From contig NZ_CP022203.1 of the NCBI RefSeq assembly GCF_002305895.1, positions 310,001-374,000 of the forward strand: a DNA stretch of 64,000 bases, written 5' to 3'. Position 1 is the stretch's first letter; each line of letters starts with the position of its first letter. Of the stretch, positions 24,316 through 32,125 are shown piece by piece. The notes beneath the pieces were generated by a model. It saw only the letters and a list, made by a program, of their open reading frames with translations. It made no database searches and was not told where the DNA came from. A program made the position numbers and the translations under genes. This stretch comes from Corallococcus macrosporus DSM 14697 (GTDB taxonomy: Bacteria > Myxococcota > Myxococcia > Myxococcales > Myxococcaceae).

Positions 24316-25266
24316 CTACCCGCCGCGCGCGTGCCTCACCAGCGCGCGCGTCAGGTGCCCCGCCACGTCCGTCCCGCCGCGCGCGTCGAAGCCCAGGAAC
24401 ATCGCCGAGCCGTTCAGCTCCAGGAAGCGCGGCACGCCGTCCGCGTCCCGCTTCAGGTCCATCCCCGTCCAGCGCAGGCCCAGCACCTCGCAGGCCTTCA
24501 CGCAGTCGCGGGTCAGCTCGGGTGGCGGCGTCACCGGCTCGATGACGGCTTCCCGCTGCCGGAAGTCCAGCGACGGCGAGGTGATGCGCAGGCTCGCGAT
24601 GACTTCGCCGTCCAGCACGTACACGCGCAGGTTCTCCCCCGGCAGCAGCTCCTGGAAGGTGACGGGCGCGGCGGCCAGCGCCGCGAGTCGTTCATCCGCG
24701 AGGTCGGCTTCACGCAGCTCCCGCGTCGCCGCGCCGCCGGTGACGGGCTTGTAGACGGTGCGTCCTTCCCGCGCGAAGCGGCGCACCGCCTCCGCGTCGT
24801 TCGTCCAGAGCGTCCGGGGCACCGGGAGCCCCGCGGCCTGGAGCGCGGCGAGCTGCGCGGGCTTGTGCAGACTCCAATCCGAGGACGGCGGGTTGTAGAG
24901 CGGCACGCCCATCCGCTCCCAGCGTCCGAGCAGGCCCGACAGCAGCGCGCTCTTCTCGCGGAACGCGGTGAGCGTGGTGCGCCAGTCCGCGTCCATGTGC
25001 TCCCGGGCGTCCACCCCGAAGGCCAGCGGATGGCCGTGCAGGCCGCGCACATATACGGCCGCGGGGCGCCCCACCTCGCGCCCGTCCACGACGATGCCGT
25101 CCAGCGTCTCCGTGAGCGACAGCCGCGTCCGTTCGGGAAAGGCCCGTGTGTCCACCACCACCGTGTCCACGGTCTCGGCGCGAAGCCGGCGCGCGACCTC
25201 CTGGACATGGGCGTCGTCACGCGCGCCCAGCAGCACCACCGCGCCTGTTCGTGTCACGGGCATCAT
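24316..25266 (-). CDS. RimK-like ATP-grasp ligase, putative graspetide macrocyclase
   Basis: A 316-residue ATP-grasp protein (starts MMPVTRTGAVVLLG; two ATGs are adjacent, the second at 25263). Features of the fold are RTVYKPVTGG (ATP-binding Lys region), VTFQELLPGENLRVYVLDGE, GMDLKRDADGVPRFLELNGS (metal-binding Asp/Glu/Asn) and an N-terminal DDAHVQEV-like domain. These match RimK-type ligases including the plesiocin ligase PsnB group. It lies 105 nt downstream of a 50-codon gene with a TTxxxxEE core, so it probably forms omega-ester (or amide) links between Thr and Glu side chains in that peptide. GGAG sits 3 nt before the second ATG. RimK-like peptide or protein ligase of another kind remains possible. 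Confidence 0.8.
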   Translation of the reverse strand: MMPVTRTGAVVLLGARDDAHVQEVARRLRAETVDTVVVDTRAFPERTRLSLTETLDGIVVDGREVGRPAAVYVRGLHGHPLAFGVDAREHMDADWRTTLTAFREKSALLSGLLGRWERMGVPLYNPPSSDWSLHKPAQLAALQAAGLPVPRTLWTNDAEAVRRFAREGRTVYKPVTGGAATRELREADLADERLAALAAAPVTFQELLPGENLRVYVLDGEVIASLRITSPSLDFRQREAVIEPVTPPPELTRDCVKACEVLGLRWTGMDLKRDADGVPRFLELNGSAMFLGFDARGGTDVAGHLTRALVRHARGG

Positions 25267-25272
25267 CTCCAA

Positions 25273-25431
25273 CGGTGGTCCGAGGGGACGCGCCAACGTC
25301 GGGGCTCACCACCGCCGCCCGTCTCTTCGTCGGCCTGCAGCGTGGTCACCAGCGGTGGTCCAAGGAGGGCGCTAACGTTGGAGCTCGCCGCCGTCGCCCG
25401 TCTCTTCCCCAACCTGCATCGTGGTCACCTG
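25273..25431 (-). repeat. Imperfect tandem duplication (about 80 bp x2) of the precursor core
   Basis: Two direct copies of 80 bp (25273-25352) and 79 bp (25353-25431) are about 80 percent identical by hand alignment, with one indel. The upstream copy on the coding strand (25431 to 25353) encodes the C-terminal core of the precursor peptide, including its stop. The second copy carries the same TTxxxxEE motif, as VTTLQADEETGGGG, but in the +1 frame after the stop, ending at a TGA that overlaps the ligase start. The longest identical blocks cover the Thr-Thr and Glu-Glu codons. No separate start with a ribosome-binding site precedes the second copy. Confidence 0.75.
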
Positions 25432-25524
25432 ACCTGTCTCTTCCCGACTCGGCTCAGGGGGCGTGGGGCCCCAGTCCTGGATGAACAGCGCGGGCGGCGG
25501 TCTGGGCGGAGCGTTCTCTGGCAT
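25372..25524 (-). CDS. Graspetide (plesiocin-type) precursor peptide
   Basis: A 50-residue peptide gene. A strong ribosome-binding site (GGAGG, 4-nt gap) precedes the ATG at 25524. The N-terminal leader is Pro-rich and contains LFIQDWG (residues 13-19), similar to the short hydrophobic leader motif that graspetide ligases recognise. The C-terminal core holds TTMQVGEE (residues 34-41), an exact fit to the TTxxxxEE motif of plesiocin-like omega-ester-containing peptides, where Thr hydroxyls are linked to Glu carboxylates. The ligase gene follows 105 nt downstream on the same strand. Only one in-frame core is present, unlike plesiocin with several. Identification rests on motif and context; product structure is not known. 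Confidence 0.72.
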   Translation of the reverse strand: MPENAPPRPPPALFIQDWGPTPPEPSREETGQVTTMQVGEETGDGGELQR

Positions 25525-25610
25525 GGTGCCTCCAAGATGTGGACGGGCATGTCGCCGCACCAGGGGGCGCTCCCAGGCCCGGGACGCCGCGTCAATGCGG
25601 GGCAGGCCTG

Positions 25611-25624
25611 CGTCGGCGCCGACG
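25611..25624. promoter_or_regulatory. 14-bp perfect palindrome, possible operator
   Basis: CGTCGGCGCCGACG is a perfect 14-bp palindrome in the 221-bp divergent gap between the graspetide precursor (start 25524) and the M20 peptidase gene (start 25746). A dimeric repressor or activator could bind here and control one or both genes. In such GC-rich DNA palindromes can also arise by chance, so this is only a candidate. Confidence 0.3.
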
Positions 25625-25745
25625 GGGGAATCTCGGACCGTTTCGTCCACCGCTCCACGCTGCGCCCTCGCCGGTGCGTGCTCCTGCCACGGCGCCTGTT
25701 CGTTTCCGGTGACTTCCACCGGGCGCCTGGGCTCCAATCCGTTTC

Positions 25746-27041
25746 ATGAAAGCTCTTGCCCTGCGTGAGGACCGCTTCCTTGACGTGCTCCGGCGGCTCA
25801 TCGCCCTGACCCCCAAGCTGCAGAACAACCCTGGCGCCGGGCTGGTGCCCGAGGAGCGGCTCGCCGCGCAGGTGGTGCTGGACACGCTGGCGCCGTACAT
25901 CGAGAGCGGCTTCATCCAGGCGGAGTCCGTGGCCGGCCCGGGCCAGGCGGCGCGCCCGTGCCTGGTGCTCACCGTGCCGGGCGAGGGGGAGGGCGCCATC
26001 GGCTTCGTCGGCGCGCACTTCGACGTGGTCCCCGCCGACCAGAAGGCGGAGGGCTGGGCGCGTGACCCCTTCACGCTGTGGCAGGGCCCCGGCGGCGTGC
26101 TCTACGGGCGCGGCGTCACCGACTGCCTGGGGCACGTCGCCGTGCTCACGGACCTGCTGGCCCAGCTCGCCGAGCGCAAGGTGCGCCCCAGCCGCACGCT
26201 CAAGGTGGTGCTCATCTCCAACGAGGAGTCCTCGGAGCTGCCGGGCCTGGGCCTCAACTACGTGGCCGAGCAGGGCCACCTCAAGCCACTCGACGGCCAG
26301 CCGGTGTACTGGCTGGACAGCGCCAACTTCGGCCCCACCCTGGGCACCGCGGGCGTGTCGCTGTGGGAGCTGAAGGTGACGGGCGTGGGCGGCCACTCCG
26401 GCATGCCGCAGAACTGCGTCAACGCGCTGGAGCTGGGCATGGCCGCCTCGCTGGAGCTGGCCCGCTTCTTCCACGCGCGCTTCCCGCCCACCGAGGACGA
26501 GCAGCGCTGGGGCTTCCTGTCGCCCTCCAGCCTCAAGGCCACCGTGGTGGAGGCGCCCAATACCAAGGAGACGAAGGTGCCCGCCGACGTCGTCCTGCGC
26601 GGCGACATCCGCCTCACGCCCTTCTACGACCTGGCGGAGGTGCAGCAGGCGGTGACGGACTTCATGGCGGCGCTCGACGCCCGCCTGGCGCGCGATGACG
26701 CCCCCGCGCACTTCCCCCGCACCCGCACGGCGGGCGGCAAGCGCGGCGAGCTGGCCTTCCGCTTCCAGGGCACGGGCACCGAGGGCATCGCCTGCCGGCT
26801 GGACTCGGAGGGCCTGCGCGCGCTCAAGGAGGCCATGCAGGTGGTGCGCGGCGTGGCGCCCACGCCCTTCTCGCTCACCGGCTCGCTGCCGCTGGTGAGG
26901 GACCTGCAACGCCAGGGCTGCGACGTCCAGATTACCGGCTTCGGGGACATGCAGTACTACCACGCCCCCAACGAGCAGGCCCGGCTGGAGGACTTCCGGC
27001 AGGGCTTCGCCATCCTCCGCGAGCTGCTCGTCCGCCTCTGA
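25746..27041 (+). CDS. M20-family amidohydrolase, acetylornithine deacetylase-like
   Basis: A 431-residue zinc hydrolase of the M20 family (ArgE/DapE/CPG2 group). Metal-site motifs are GAHFDVVPA (His first ligand), GRGVTDCLGH (Asp bridging) and ISNEESSE (Glu pair). A dimerisation-lid region follows with VGGHSGMP, and FGDMQYYHAPNEQAR near the C-terminus includes a final His ligand. It is the type annotated as acetylornithine deacetylase, which releases acetate from N-acetylornithine in arginine synthesis, but other amide substrates are possible. Start ATG at 25746. It is divergent from the graspetide locus and followed by a large inverted repeat; I see no other arginine genes nearby. Confidence 0.8.
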   Translation: MKALALREDRFLDVLRRLIALTPKLQNNPGAGLVPEERLAAQVVLDTLAPYIESGFIQAESVAGPGQAARPCLVLTVPGEGEGAIGFVGAHFDVVPADQKAEGWARDPFTLWQGPGGVLYGRGVTDCLGHVAVLTDLLAQLAERKVRPSRTLKVVLISNEESSELPGLGLNYVAEQGHLKPLDGQPVYWLDSANFGPTLGTAGVSLWELKVTGVGGHSGMPQNCVNALELGMAASLELARFFHARFPPTEDEQRWGFLSPSSLKATVVEAPNTKETKVPADVVLRGDIRLTPFYDLAEVQQAVTDFMAALDARLARDDAPAHFPRTRTAGGKRGELAFRFQGTGTEGIACRLDSEGLRALKEAMQVVRGVAPTPFSLTGSLPLVRDLQRQGCDVQITGFGDMQYYHAPNEQARLEDFRQGFAILRELLVRL

Positions 27042-27079
27042 GGAGGAGGTCCCGGGCGGCGGGCCGCGGCGCGCTGTTT

Positions 27080-27123
27080 GGAAATGTCGGGGGTTTTCGC
27101 GCCACGAATGTCCCGACATTTCC
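27080..27123. promoter_or_regulatory. 12-bp perfect inverted repeat upstream of aminotransferase
   Basis: GGAAATGTCGGG at 27080-27091 is matched exactly by its reverse complement at 27112-27123, with a 20-bp spacer. The right half also contains AATGTC-CC-GACATT (27107-27120), so AATGTC occurs three times. It is 39 bp after the peptidase stop and about 130 bp before the aminotransferase start. It could be an operator for a dimeric regulator, or a hairpin acting as a terminator, although no T-run follows. The AT-rich arms stand out in this GC-rich DNA. Confidence 0.45.
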
Positions 27124-27251
27124 GGACAGCGAGCTCTGGACACTCGCCCGGAGCATATGTGCGTGGACAGCGCGGCCGGGGGCCGCCACAGTCGGACCGG
27201 GCCGCGGGCACCTCCGTCCGCGCCGGTCCGCGCGAGAGGAGTGGTGACGCC

Positions 27252-28412
27252 GTGAGAGACTTGCTGATGATTCCGGGGCCGGTGGAGTTCGAGCCCGAGG
27301 TGCTCCAGGCCCTGGGCGCGCCCACCCTCAGCCACACGGACCCCGCCTTCATCGCCGTCTTCGGCCGGGCCCTGAAGCGGCTGCGCGACATCAGCCTGGC
27401 GCCCTCCGCGCAGCCCTTCGTGGTGTCCGGCTCCGGCACGCTGGCCATGGAGCTGGCGGTGGCCAACCTGGTGGAGCCCGGGGACGCGGCCCTGGTGGTG
27501 AACACCGGCTATTTCAGCGACCGGATGGCGAAAATCCTCGAGCGCCACGGCGCCCGGGTGACGCACGTGCGCGCCCCGCCAGGGGACGTGCCCTCCCTGG
27601 ACGCGGTGGAGACGCACCTGGCCCAGGGCGGCTTCAAGGTGCTGTCCGTCACCCACGTGGACACCTCCACCGGCGTGCTCGCGCCCGCGGAGGCGCTGGT
27701 GCGGGCCGCGCGCAAGCACGGGGTGCTGTCGGTGGTGGACGGCGTGTGCGCCACCGCGGCGGAGACCTTCCGCCAGGACGCGTGGGAGGCGGACGTGTAC
27801 CTCACCGCCAGCCAGAAGGCGGTGGGCGTGCCGCCGGGGCTGGCGCTGCTCACGGTGGGGCCGCGCGCCATGGAGGCCTGGCGCCAGCGCAAGGCGCCGG
27901 TGGGCAGCGTCTACGCGGACTTCGCGGAGTGGCTGCCCATCATGGAGGCGTACGAGGCGGGCAAGCCGGCCTACTTCGCCACCCCGCCGGTGAACCTGGT
28001 GGCCGCGCTGGACGTGAGCCTGGGGCAGATTCTGGCCGAGGGCCTGGACGCCCGCTTCGCCCGGCACCAGCGCATGGCGCGGGCCTTCCGCGCGGCGTGG
28101 AAGGCCATGGGCCTGCGCCTGCTGCCCACCTCCGCCGCCGTGGCCGCCAACACGCTGAGCGCCGTGTACTACCCGGACGGCGTGGACGCGGCGCTGGTGG
28201 GGGGGGTGAAGGGGCAGGGCGTCGTCGTGGCCGGGGGCCTCCACCCGGACCTCAAGGCGCGCTACTTCCGCGTGGGCCACATGAACCGCGTGGGGCCCGC
28301 GGACGTCCTATCCACGGTGGGCGCCCTGGAGCGCGCGCTCCTCGCCGCGGGCCACCGCTCGGAGCCCGGCGCCGCCGTGGCCGCCGCGCAGGCGTCCCTG
28401 ATCGCGGGCTGA
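27252..28412 (+). CDS. Class V aminotransferase (alanine/serine-glyoxylate type)
   Basis: A 386-residue PLP enzyme of aminotransferase class V. Seen are MIPGPVEFEPEVLQALG at the N-terminus, SGSGTLAMELAVANL (cofactor phosphate region), VVDGVC (Asp for the pyridine nitrogen), YLTASQKAVGVPPGL with the PLP-binding Lys, and a C-terminal substrate-binding domain. This pattern is typical of alanine-glyoxylate and serine-glyoxylate aminotransferases and related enzymes. GTG at 27252 gives the start (VRDLLMIPGPVEF), with GAGAGGAG upstream; ATG at 27267 is an alternative. The frame extends upstream to 27078 but crosses the inverted repeat and is not used. Confidence 0.85.
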   Translation: MRDLLMIPGPVEFEPEVLQALGAPTLSHTDPAFIAVFGRALKRLRDISLAPSAQPFVVSGSGTLAMELAVANLVEPGDAALVVNTGYFSDRMAKILERHGARVTHVRAPPGDVPSLDAVETHLAQGGFKVLSVTHVDTSTGVLAPAEALVRAARKHGVLSVVDGVCATAAETFRQDAWEADVYLTASQKAVGVPPGLALLTVGPRAMEAWRQRKAPVGSVYADFAEWLPIMEAYEAGKPAYFATPPVNLVAALDVSLGQILAEGLDARFARHQRMARAFRAAWKAMGLRLLPTSAAVAANTLSAVYYPDGVDAALVGGVKGQGVVVAGGLHPDLKARYFRVGHMNRVGPADVLSTVGALERALLAAGHRSEPGAAVAAAQASLIAG

Positions 28413-28623
28413 ACCCGCGCCCCGGCGTCCGCCCCATCCGTTGGCTGGCGGATGCTCCTCTCGTCCCGCGGGGCGAACCGGGTTTGATTCGACAGTATCG
28501 GAAAAATATGCGACTGTTGGCTTCCCGGAAGTGGGGGGAATCCTGGGAGCCCGGAAGCATCCGCGAAGTGAGGTGGCGGTGTGTTCCCCGGGCGCCCTGT
28601 GAGGGCCCCTCGGGGAGATGAGC

Positions 28624-29235
28624 ATGTACGCGGGTTACGAATCGAACGCCGGTGGTGGCGCGGCCTGGGAGCTGGAGCTTCGGCGTCTGGCGGCCACCGA
28701 CGACGACATGGCGCGTGGGATGTTCTTCCAGGGCACGCTGGACGTGGTGGGTTTCCTGGGGGGAGAGGGCGCCGTGGCCCGCTGCAAGGGCGTGGCCGGC
28801 ATCTGGGAAATCAACCTCCTCCACATGTACCCCATCACCCGGTTCCTCCGGATGTCGTCCACGGCGGCGCGGCTGCTGGCCCCCCAACTGGATGGCTTCG
28901 AGGGCGTGCTGCGCCGCATGGGGACGCAGGCCACGGTGGACTTCGTGGCGTCCGTCTTCGGGCGGGAGCTGATGCGCACGGCCAGCGGCAAGCCGCGGCT
29001 GCTGTTGCAGTCGCTGGGGGAGGCCTACCTCGAGGCGGTGACGTACGGGGAGCGCTACCCGGTGTGGACGGGGGAGACGAGCGCCCGCTTCATCATGCGG
29101 CGCGACTTCATGCCCGCCGCGTACCACGAGGGCGTGCTGCACGGCGTGCTGGAGGCGGTGGGCGCGCGCGAGGTGCGGGTCCAGGGCCGCCAGGTGGGGC
29201 TGCTCGACAGCGAATACGAGCTGTCCTGGAAGTAG
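28624..29235 (+). CDS. TIGR02265/DUF2378 family protein
   Basis: A roughly 203-residue soluble, helical protein of the DUF2378/TIGR02265 group, a paralogous family expanded in Myxococcus xanthus. Seen are the N-terminal ARGMFFQGTLDVVGFLGGE and the central INLLHMYPITRFLRMSST, which match family patterns. Function is unknown. GGGGAG lies 6 nt before the ATG at 28624, better than the ATG at 28618, which is directly adjacent to the same sequence. It stands alone, with about 200 bp of upstream DNA containing an AT-rich patch (GGAAAAATATG near 28500-28510) as candidate promoter. Confidence 0.82.
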   Translation: MYAGYESNAGGGAAWELELRRLAATDDDMARGMFFQGTLDVVGFLGGEGAVARCKGVAGIWEINLLHMYPITRFLRMSSTAARLLAPQLDGFEGVLRRMGTQATVDFVASVFGRELMRTASGKPRLLLQSLGEAYLEAVTYGERYPVWTGETSARFIMRRDFMPAAYHEGVLHGVLEAVGAREVRVQGRQVGLLDSEYELSWK

Positions 29236-29304
29236 GCCGGCGAGCGCCCGGCGCGCGGGTGGCTGGGGTCTGGGGGCATCGGCGGCGCCGCATGGCCCGT
29301 GCGC

Positions 29305-30027
29305 ATGATGGGAGGTGCCCACCGCGTCGTTCCGGGGACCTTCGCATTGGCCGACTCCGACCCTCAGCGGTACCGGCGCCTGCTGCTGCGCTCCATGGCC
29401 CTGCCGGCCGCCCTGGCGCTGCTGCTCGCCGGGCTGCTCTTCTGGCAGGTGAGCGCGCTGCTCGCCGCGAACAGCGCGGCCGCCAGCTCGGACGCCGTGC
29501 TCGCGGACGCGGTGCGGGTGCGCCAGTTGCTCGTGGACCGCGAGACGGGCGTGCGCGGCTTCCTGCTCACCGGTGAGCCCGTGTTCCTGAGCGCGCTGGC
29601 CCGCGAGGTCGCCGCCGAGCTGGCGCGCGCCGAGCCGGGCCGGGACACCACGTTCGACATCGCCCCGGGAATGACGACGCGCGGCGACGCGCGCCTGCTG
29701 CGTGTCGTCCTGGAAAACCTGCTCGGCAACGCCTGGAAGTTCACCAGCCAGCGCTCGGGCGGCCACATCGCGTTTTTCGTCACCTCGGGTGTGGGGCGTC
29801 CCCGTTACTGTGTGCGGGACAACGGCGTGGGGTTCGACATGGCGTACGCGGGAAAGCTCTTCACCCCCTTCCAGCGGTTGCATCAGGTGGGGGAGTTCCC
29901 CGGCACGGGGATAGGCCTGGCGACAGTGCAGCGCATCATTCATCGCCACGGCGGCGACCTCTCCGTGGAGGCGGCGCCGGGCGTCGGGGCCGCGTCCTGT
30001 TTCGCGCTGGAGGTCGCGCAGCCATGA
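29305..30027 (+). CDS. Histidine kinase remnant lacking the HisKA domain
   Basis: A 240-residue product with a single N-terminal hydrophobic helix (PAALALLLAGLLFWQVSALL) and the start of a CHASE3-like sensor region (RQLLVDRETGVRGFLLTGEP, residues about 74-93). This joins directly to a HATPase_c domain with LLGNAWKFTSQ, VRDNGVGFD and GTGIGLATVQR. The middle of a usual kinase, including the rest of CHASE3 and the whole HisKA domain with the phospho-acceptor His, is missing. The frame is intact, so this looks like an in-frame deletion rather than a frameshift. It cannot autophosphorylate in the usual way. Its stop overlaps the response regulator start by 4 nt, so it still heads the operon. The exact start is uncertain (GTG at 29299 or ATG at 29305/29308). 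Confidence 0.75.
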   Translation: MMGGAHRVVPGTFALADSDPQRYRRLLLRSMALPAALALLLAGLLFWQVSALLAANSAAASSDAVLADAVRVRQLLVDRETGVRGFLLTGEPVFLSALAREVAAELARAEPGRDTTFDIAPGMTTRGDARLLRVVLENLLGNAWKFTSQRSGGHIAFFVTSGVGRPRYCVRDNGVGFDMAYAGKLFTPFQRLHQVGEFPGTGIGLATVQRIIHRHGGDLSVEAAPGVGAASCFALEVAQP

Positions 30028-30491
30028 GCGGCGGCGAGCGGCCCATCCTGTTGGTTGAGGACAACCCGGACGACGTGGACCTCACGCTGCGGGCCTTCAA
30101 GCGGGCCGGTGTGTCGCGGCGGGTGGACGTGGTGACGGACGGGGTCGAGGCGCTCGACTACCTGTTCTGCCGAGCGGGCCACGCGGCGCGCGCGGGCCAG
30201 CCGCCGCCCGCGGTGGTGCTGCTGGACCTGAAGCTGCCCCGGCTGGACGGACATGAGGTGCTGCGCCACATCCGCGCGGACCCGCGCACGCGGCTGTTGC
30301 CGGTGGTCATCCTCTCCTCGTCGGTGGAGGAGGAGGACGTGGTGCGGGGCTACGGCGGCGGCGCCAACAGCTACGTGCGCAAGCCGGTGAGCTACACGGA
30401 GTTCGTGGAGGCCGCGCGCCAGCTCGGCTTGTACTGGCTGGCGCTGGACCACGGCGCGCCCGTGGAGCCCTTCCCCGGAGCACGGGGATGA
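30024..30491 (+). CDS. Response regulator, Rcp1-like single REC domain
   Basis: A 155-residue receiver domain protein with no output domain. Motifs are LLVEDNPDD (acidic pocket), LLDLKLPRLDG with the phospho-acceptor Asp, VILSSS (Thr/Ser switch) and YVRKPVSY (Lys). The DNPDD form and the extended helix region with EALDYLFCRAG are typical of Rcp1-type regulators that work with phytochrome-like or hybrid kinases. It overlaps the truncated kinase gene (4 nt upstream) and the hybrid kinase (4 nt downstream), showing tight coupling in a four-gene operon. Confidence 0.88.
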   Translation: MSGGERPILLVEDNPDDVDLTLRAFKRAGVSRRVDVVTDGVEALDYLFCRAGHAARAGQPPPAVVLLDLKLPRLDGHEVLRHIRADPRTRLLPVVILSSSVEEEDVVRGYGGGANSYVRKPVSYTEFVEAARQLGLYWLALDHGAPVEPFPGARG

Positions 30492-32125
30492 GGCCGGTGC
30501 GGGTGCTGGTGGTGGAGGACAACCCGGACGACGAAGTGCTCATGCTGCGCGAGCTGCGCCGCGCCGGCTTCCTGCCGGAGACCCGCCGGGTGCAGTCCGC
30601 GGAGTCGCTGCGGGCGGCGCTCGTGGAGCAGGACTGGGACATCATCCTCTCCGACTTCTGCATGCCGCGCTTCACCGCGCTGGAGGTGCTGAAGGTGCTG
30701 AAGGCGACGGGGCTGGACATCCCCGTCATCGTCGTGTCCGGCAGCATTGGTGAAGACGAGGCCGTGGAGGCGATGAAGGCGGGGGCGCGGGACTACTTCG
30801 CCAAGGGCCGGCTGACGCGGCTGGCCGCGGCGGTGGAGCGGGAGCTGGCGGAGGCGCGGGCCCGCCGGGAGCGCGCCCGGGCGGAGCTGGACCGCGGGCT
30901 GCTGGCGCAGGCCAGCGAGGTGCTCGTCGAGCCGCTGGATTTGGAGGAGCGCCTGTCGCGGCTGGCCTGGGTGCCGGTGCCCCGGGTGGCGGACCTGTGC
31001 GTCATCTTCCTGCACGAGGAGCGGCGCGGCGGCCTGCGCATCAGCGCGGTGGCGCACCGGGACGAGGCCATCCGGTCCCACCTCTGGGAGATGGACCGGC
31101 GCTTCCCGCTCACGTCCGCCGTGGAGGCCGGGCCACTGCGCGTGCTGTCCACCGCCGAGCCGGAGCTGGTGGTGGACCTCCAAGCGGCCCGGGTGTCCGT
31201 CACCTCCAGCCCGGAGCACCAGCGGGCGTTGGACGCGCTGGGGCTCCGTTCGGCGCTGAGCGTGCCGCTGCGAGGCCGCTCCGGCCTGCTGGGCGTGCTG
31301 TCGCTGGCCACGCAGGGCGCGCGCACCCTGGGGCCGGTGGACCTGTCGCTGGCGCAGGAGCTGGCGCGCCGGGCGGGCCTGTCCCTGGAGAACGCCCGCC
31401 TGCTGCGCGAGGTGCAGGACGCGGTGCGGCTGCGCGACGAGTTCCTCGTCGTGGCCGCGCACGAGCTGCGCACGCCCTTGACGACGCTGCGCCTGCAGCT
31501 CGGCTCGCTGCTGAGCCCCGCCACCCGCGAGCGCCTGGGGGCGATGCCGCCCGAGGTGGAGACGCGGCTGGAGCGGAGCATGCGCCAGGTGCTGCGGCTG
31601 GGCACGCTGGTGGAGGGCCTGCTGGACGTGTCCCGGCTGGGCGCCGGGGACGTGGTGTTGTCCCTGGAGCGTTTCGAGCTGGCGGAGCTGGTGTCGGAGG
31701 TGGTGGAGCGCTACGGCGCGGAGGCGGCGGCGGCGGGCAGCCCGGTGCGCCTGACGTGCGAAGCCGGCCTGTGGGGCCGCTGGGACCGGCTGCGGGTGGA
31801 GCAGGCGGTGGCGGCGCTGGTGTCCAACGCGCTGAAGTTCGCGCCGGGACACCCGGTGGAGGTGGCGGTGACGCGCGTGGGGCGCATGGGCCGGGTTCAA
31901 GTGGATGACAGAGGGATTGGAATCACCGAGGACCAGGTGAAGCACATCTTCGAGCGCTTCGGGCGGGCGGTAAGCTCCCGCTCCTACGGGGGCCTGGGCC
32001 TGGGCCTGTACCTGGTCCGGCGCTCCGCGGAGGCGCACGGGGGCCGGGCCTGGGCAGGGCCTCGCGAAGGGGGTGGAGCGCGCTTCACCCTGGACTTGCC
32101 GTTGGAAAAGGAGAGGCGTGAGTGA
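30488..32125 (+). CDS. REC-GAF-HisKA-HATPase hybrid kinase
   Basis: A 545-residue cytoplasmic protein. An N-terminal receiver (residues about 4-125; VLVVEDNPDDE, IILSDFCMP, VVSGSIGEDEAVEAMKAGAR) is followed by a linker, a GAF-like domain (residues about 155-300) and a HisKA domain with phospho-acceptor His325 (VVAAHELRTPLTTLRLQL). The HATPase_c domain ends it (LVSNALKFAPG, DDRGIG, GLGLYLVRRSAEAHGG). It likely receives a phosphate or signal through its receiver and passes it on via its own kinase core. With the adjacent truncated kinase, this is probably the functional kinase of the operon. Its ATG overlaps the upstream stop, and its stop overlaps the next GTG. Confidence 0.88.
   Translation: MRPVRVLVVEDNPDDEVLMLRELRRAGFLPETRRVQSAESLRAALVEQDWDIILSDFCMPRFTALEVLKVLKATGLDIPVIVVSGSIGEDEAVEAMKAGARDYFAKGRLTRLAAAVERELAEARARRERARAELDRGLLAQASEVLVEPLDLEERLSRLAWVPVPRVADLCVIFLHEERRGGLRISAVAHRDEAIRSHLWEMDRRFPLTSAVEAGPLRVLSTAEPELVVDLQAARVSVTSSPEHQRALDALGLRSALSVPLRGRSGLLGVLSLATQGARTLGPVDLSLAQELARRAGLSLENARLLREVQDAVRLRDEFLVVAAHELRTPLTTLRLQLGSLLSPATRERLGAMPPEVETRLERSMRQVLRLGTLVEGLLDVSRLGAGDVVLSLERFELAELVSEVVERYGAEAAAAGSPVRLTCEAGLWGRWDRLRVEQAVAALVSNALKFAPGHPVEVAVTRVGRMGRVQVDDRGIGITEDQVKHIFERFGRAVSSRSYGGLGLGLYLVRRSAEAHGGRAWAGPREGGGARFTLDLPLEKERRE

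Noticed and set aside
25425-28280. A 951-codon reverse frame
   Set aside because: It lies antisense to the peptidase and aminotransferase genes with clear motifs, and crosses the precursor in a different frame.
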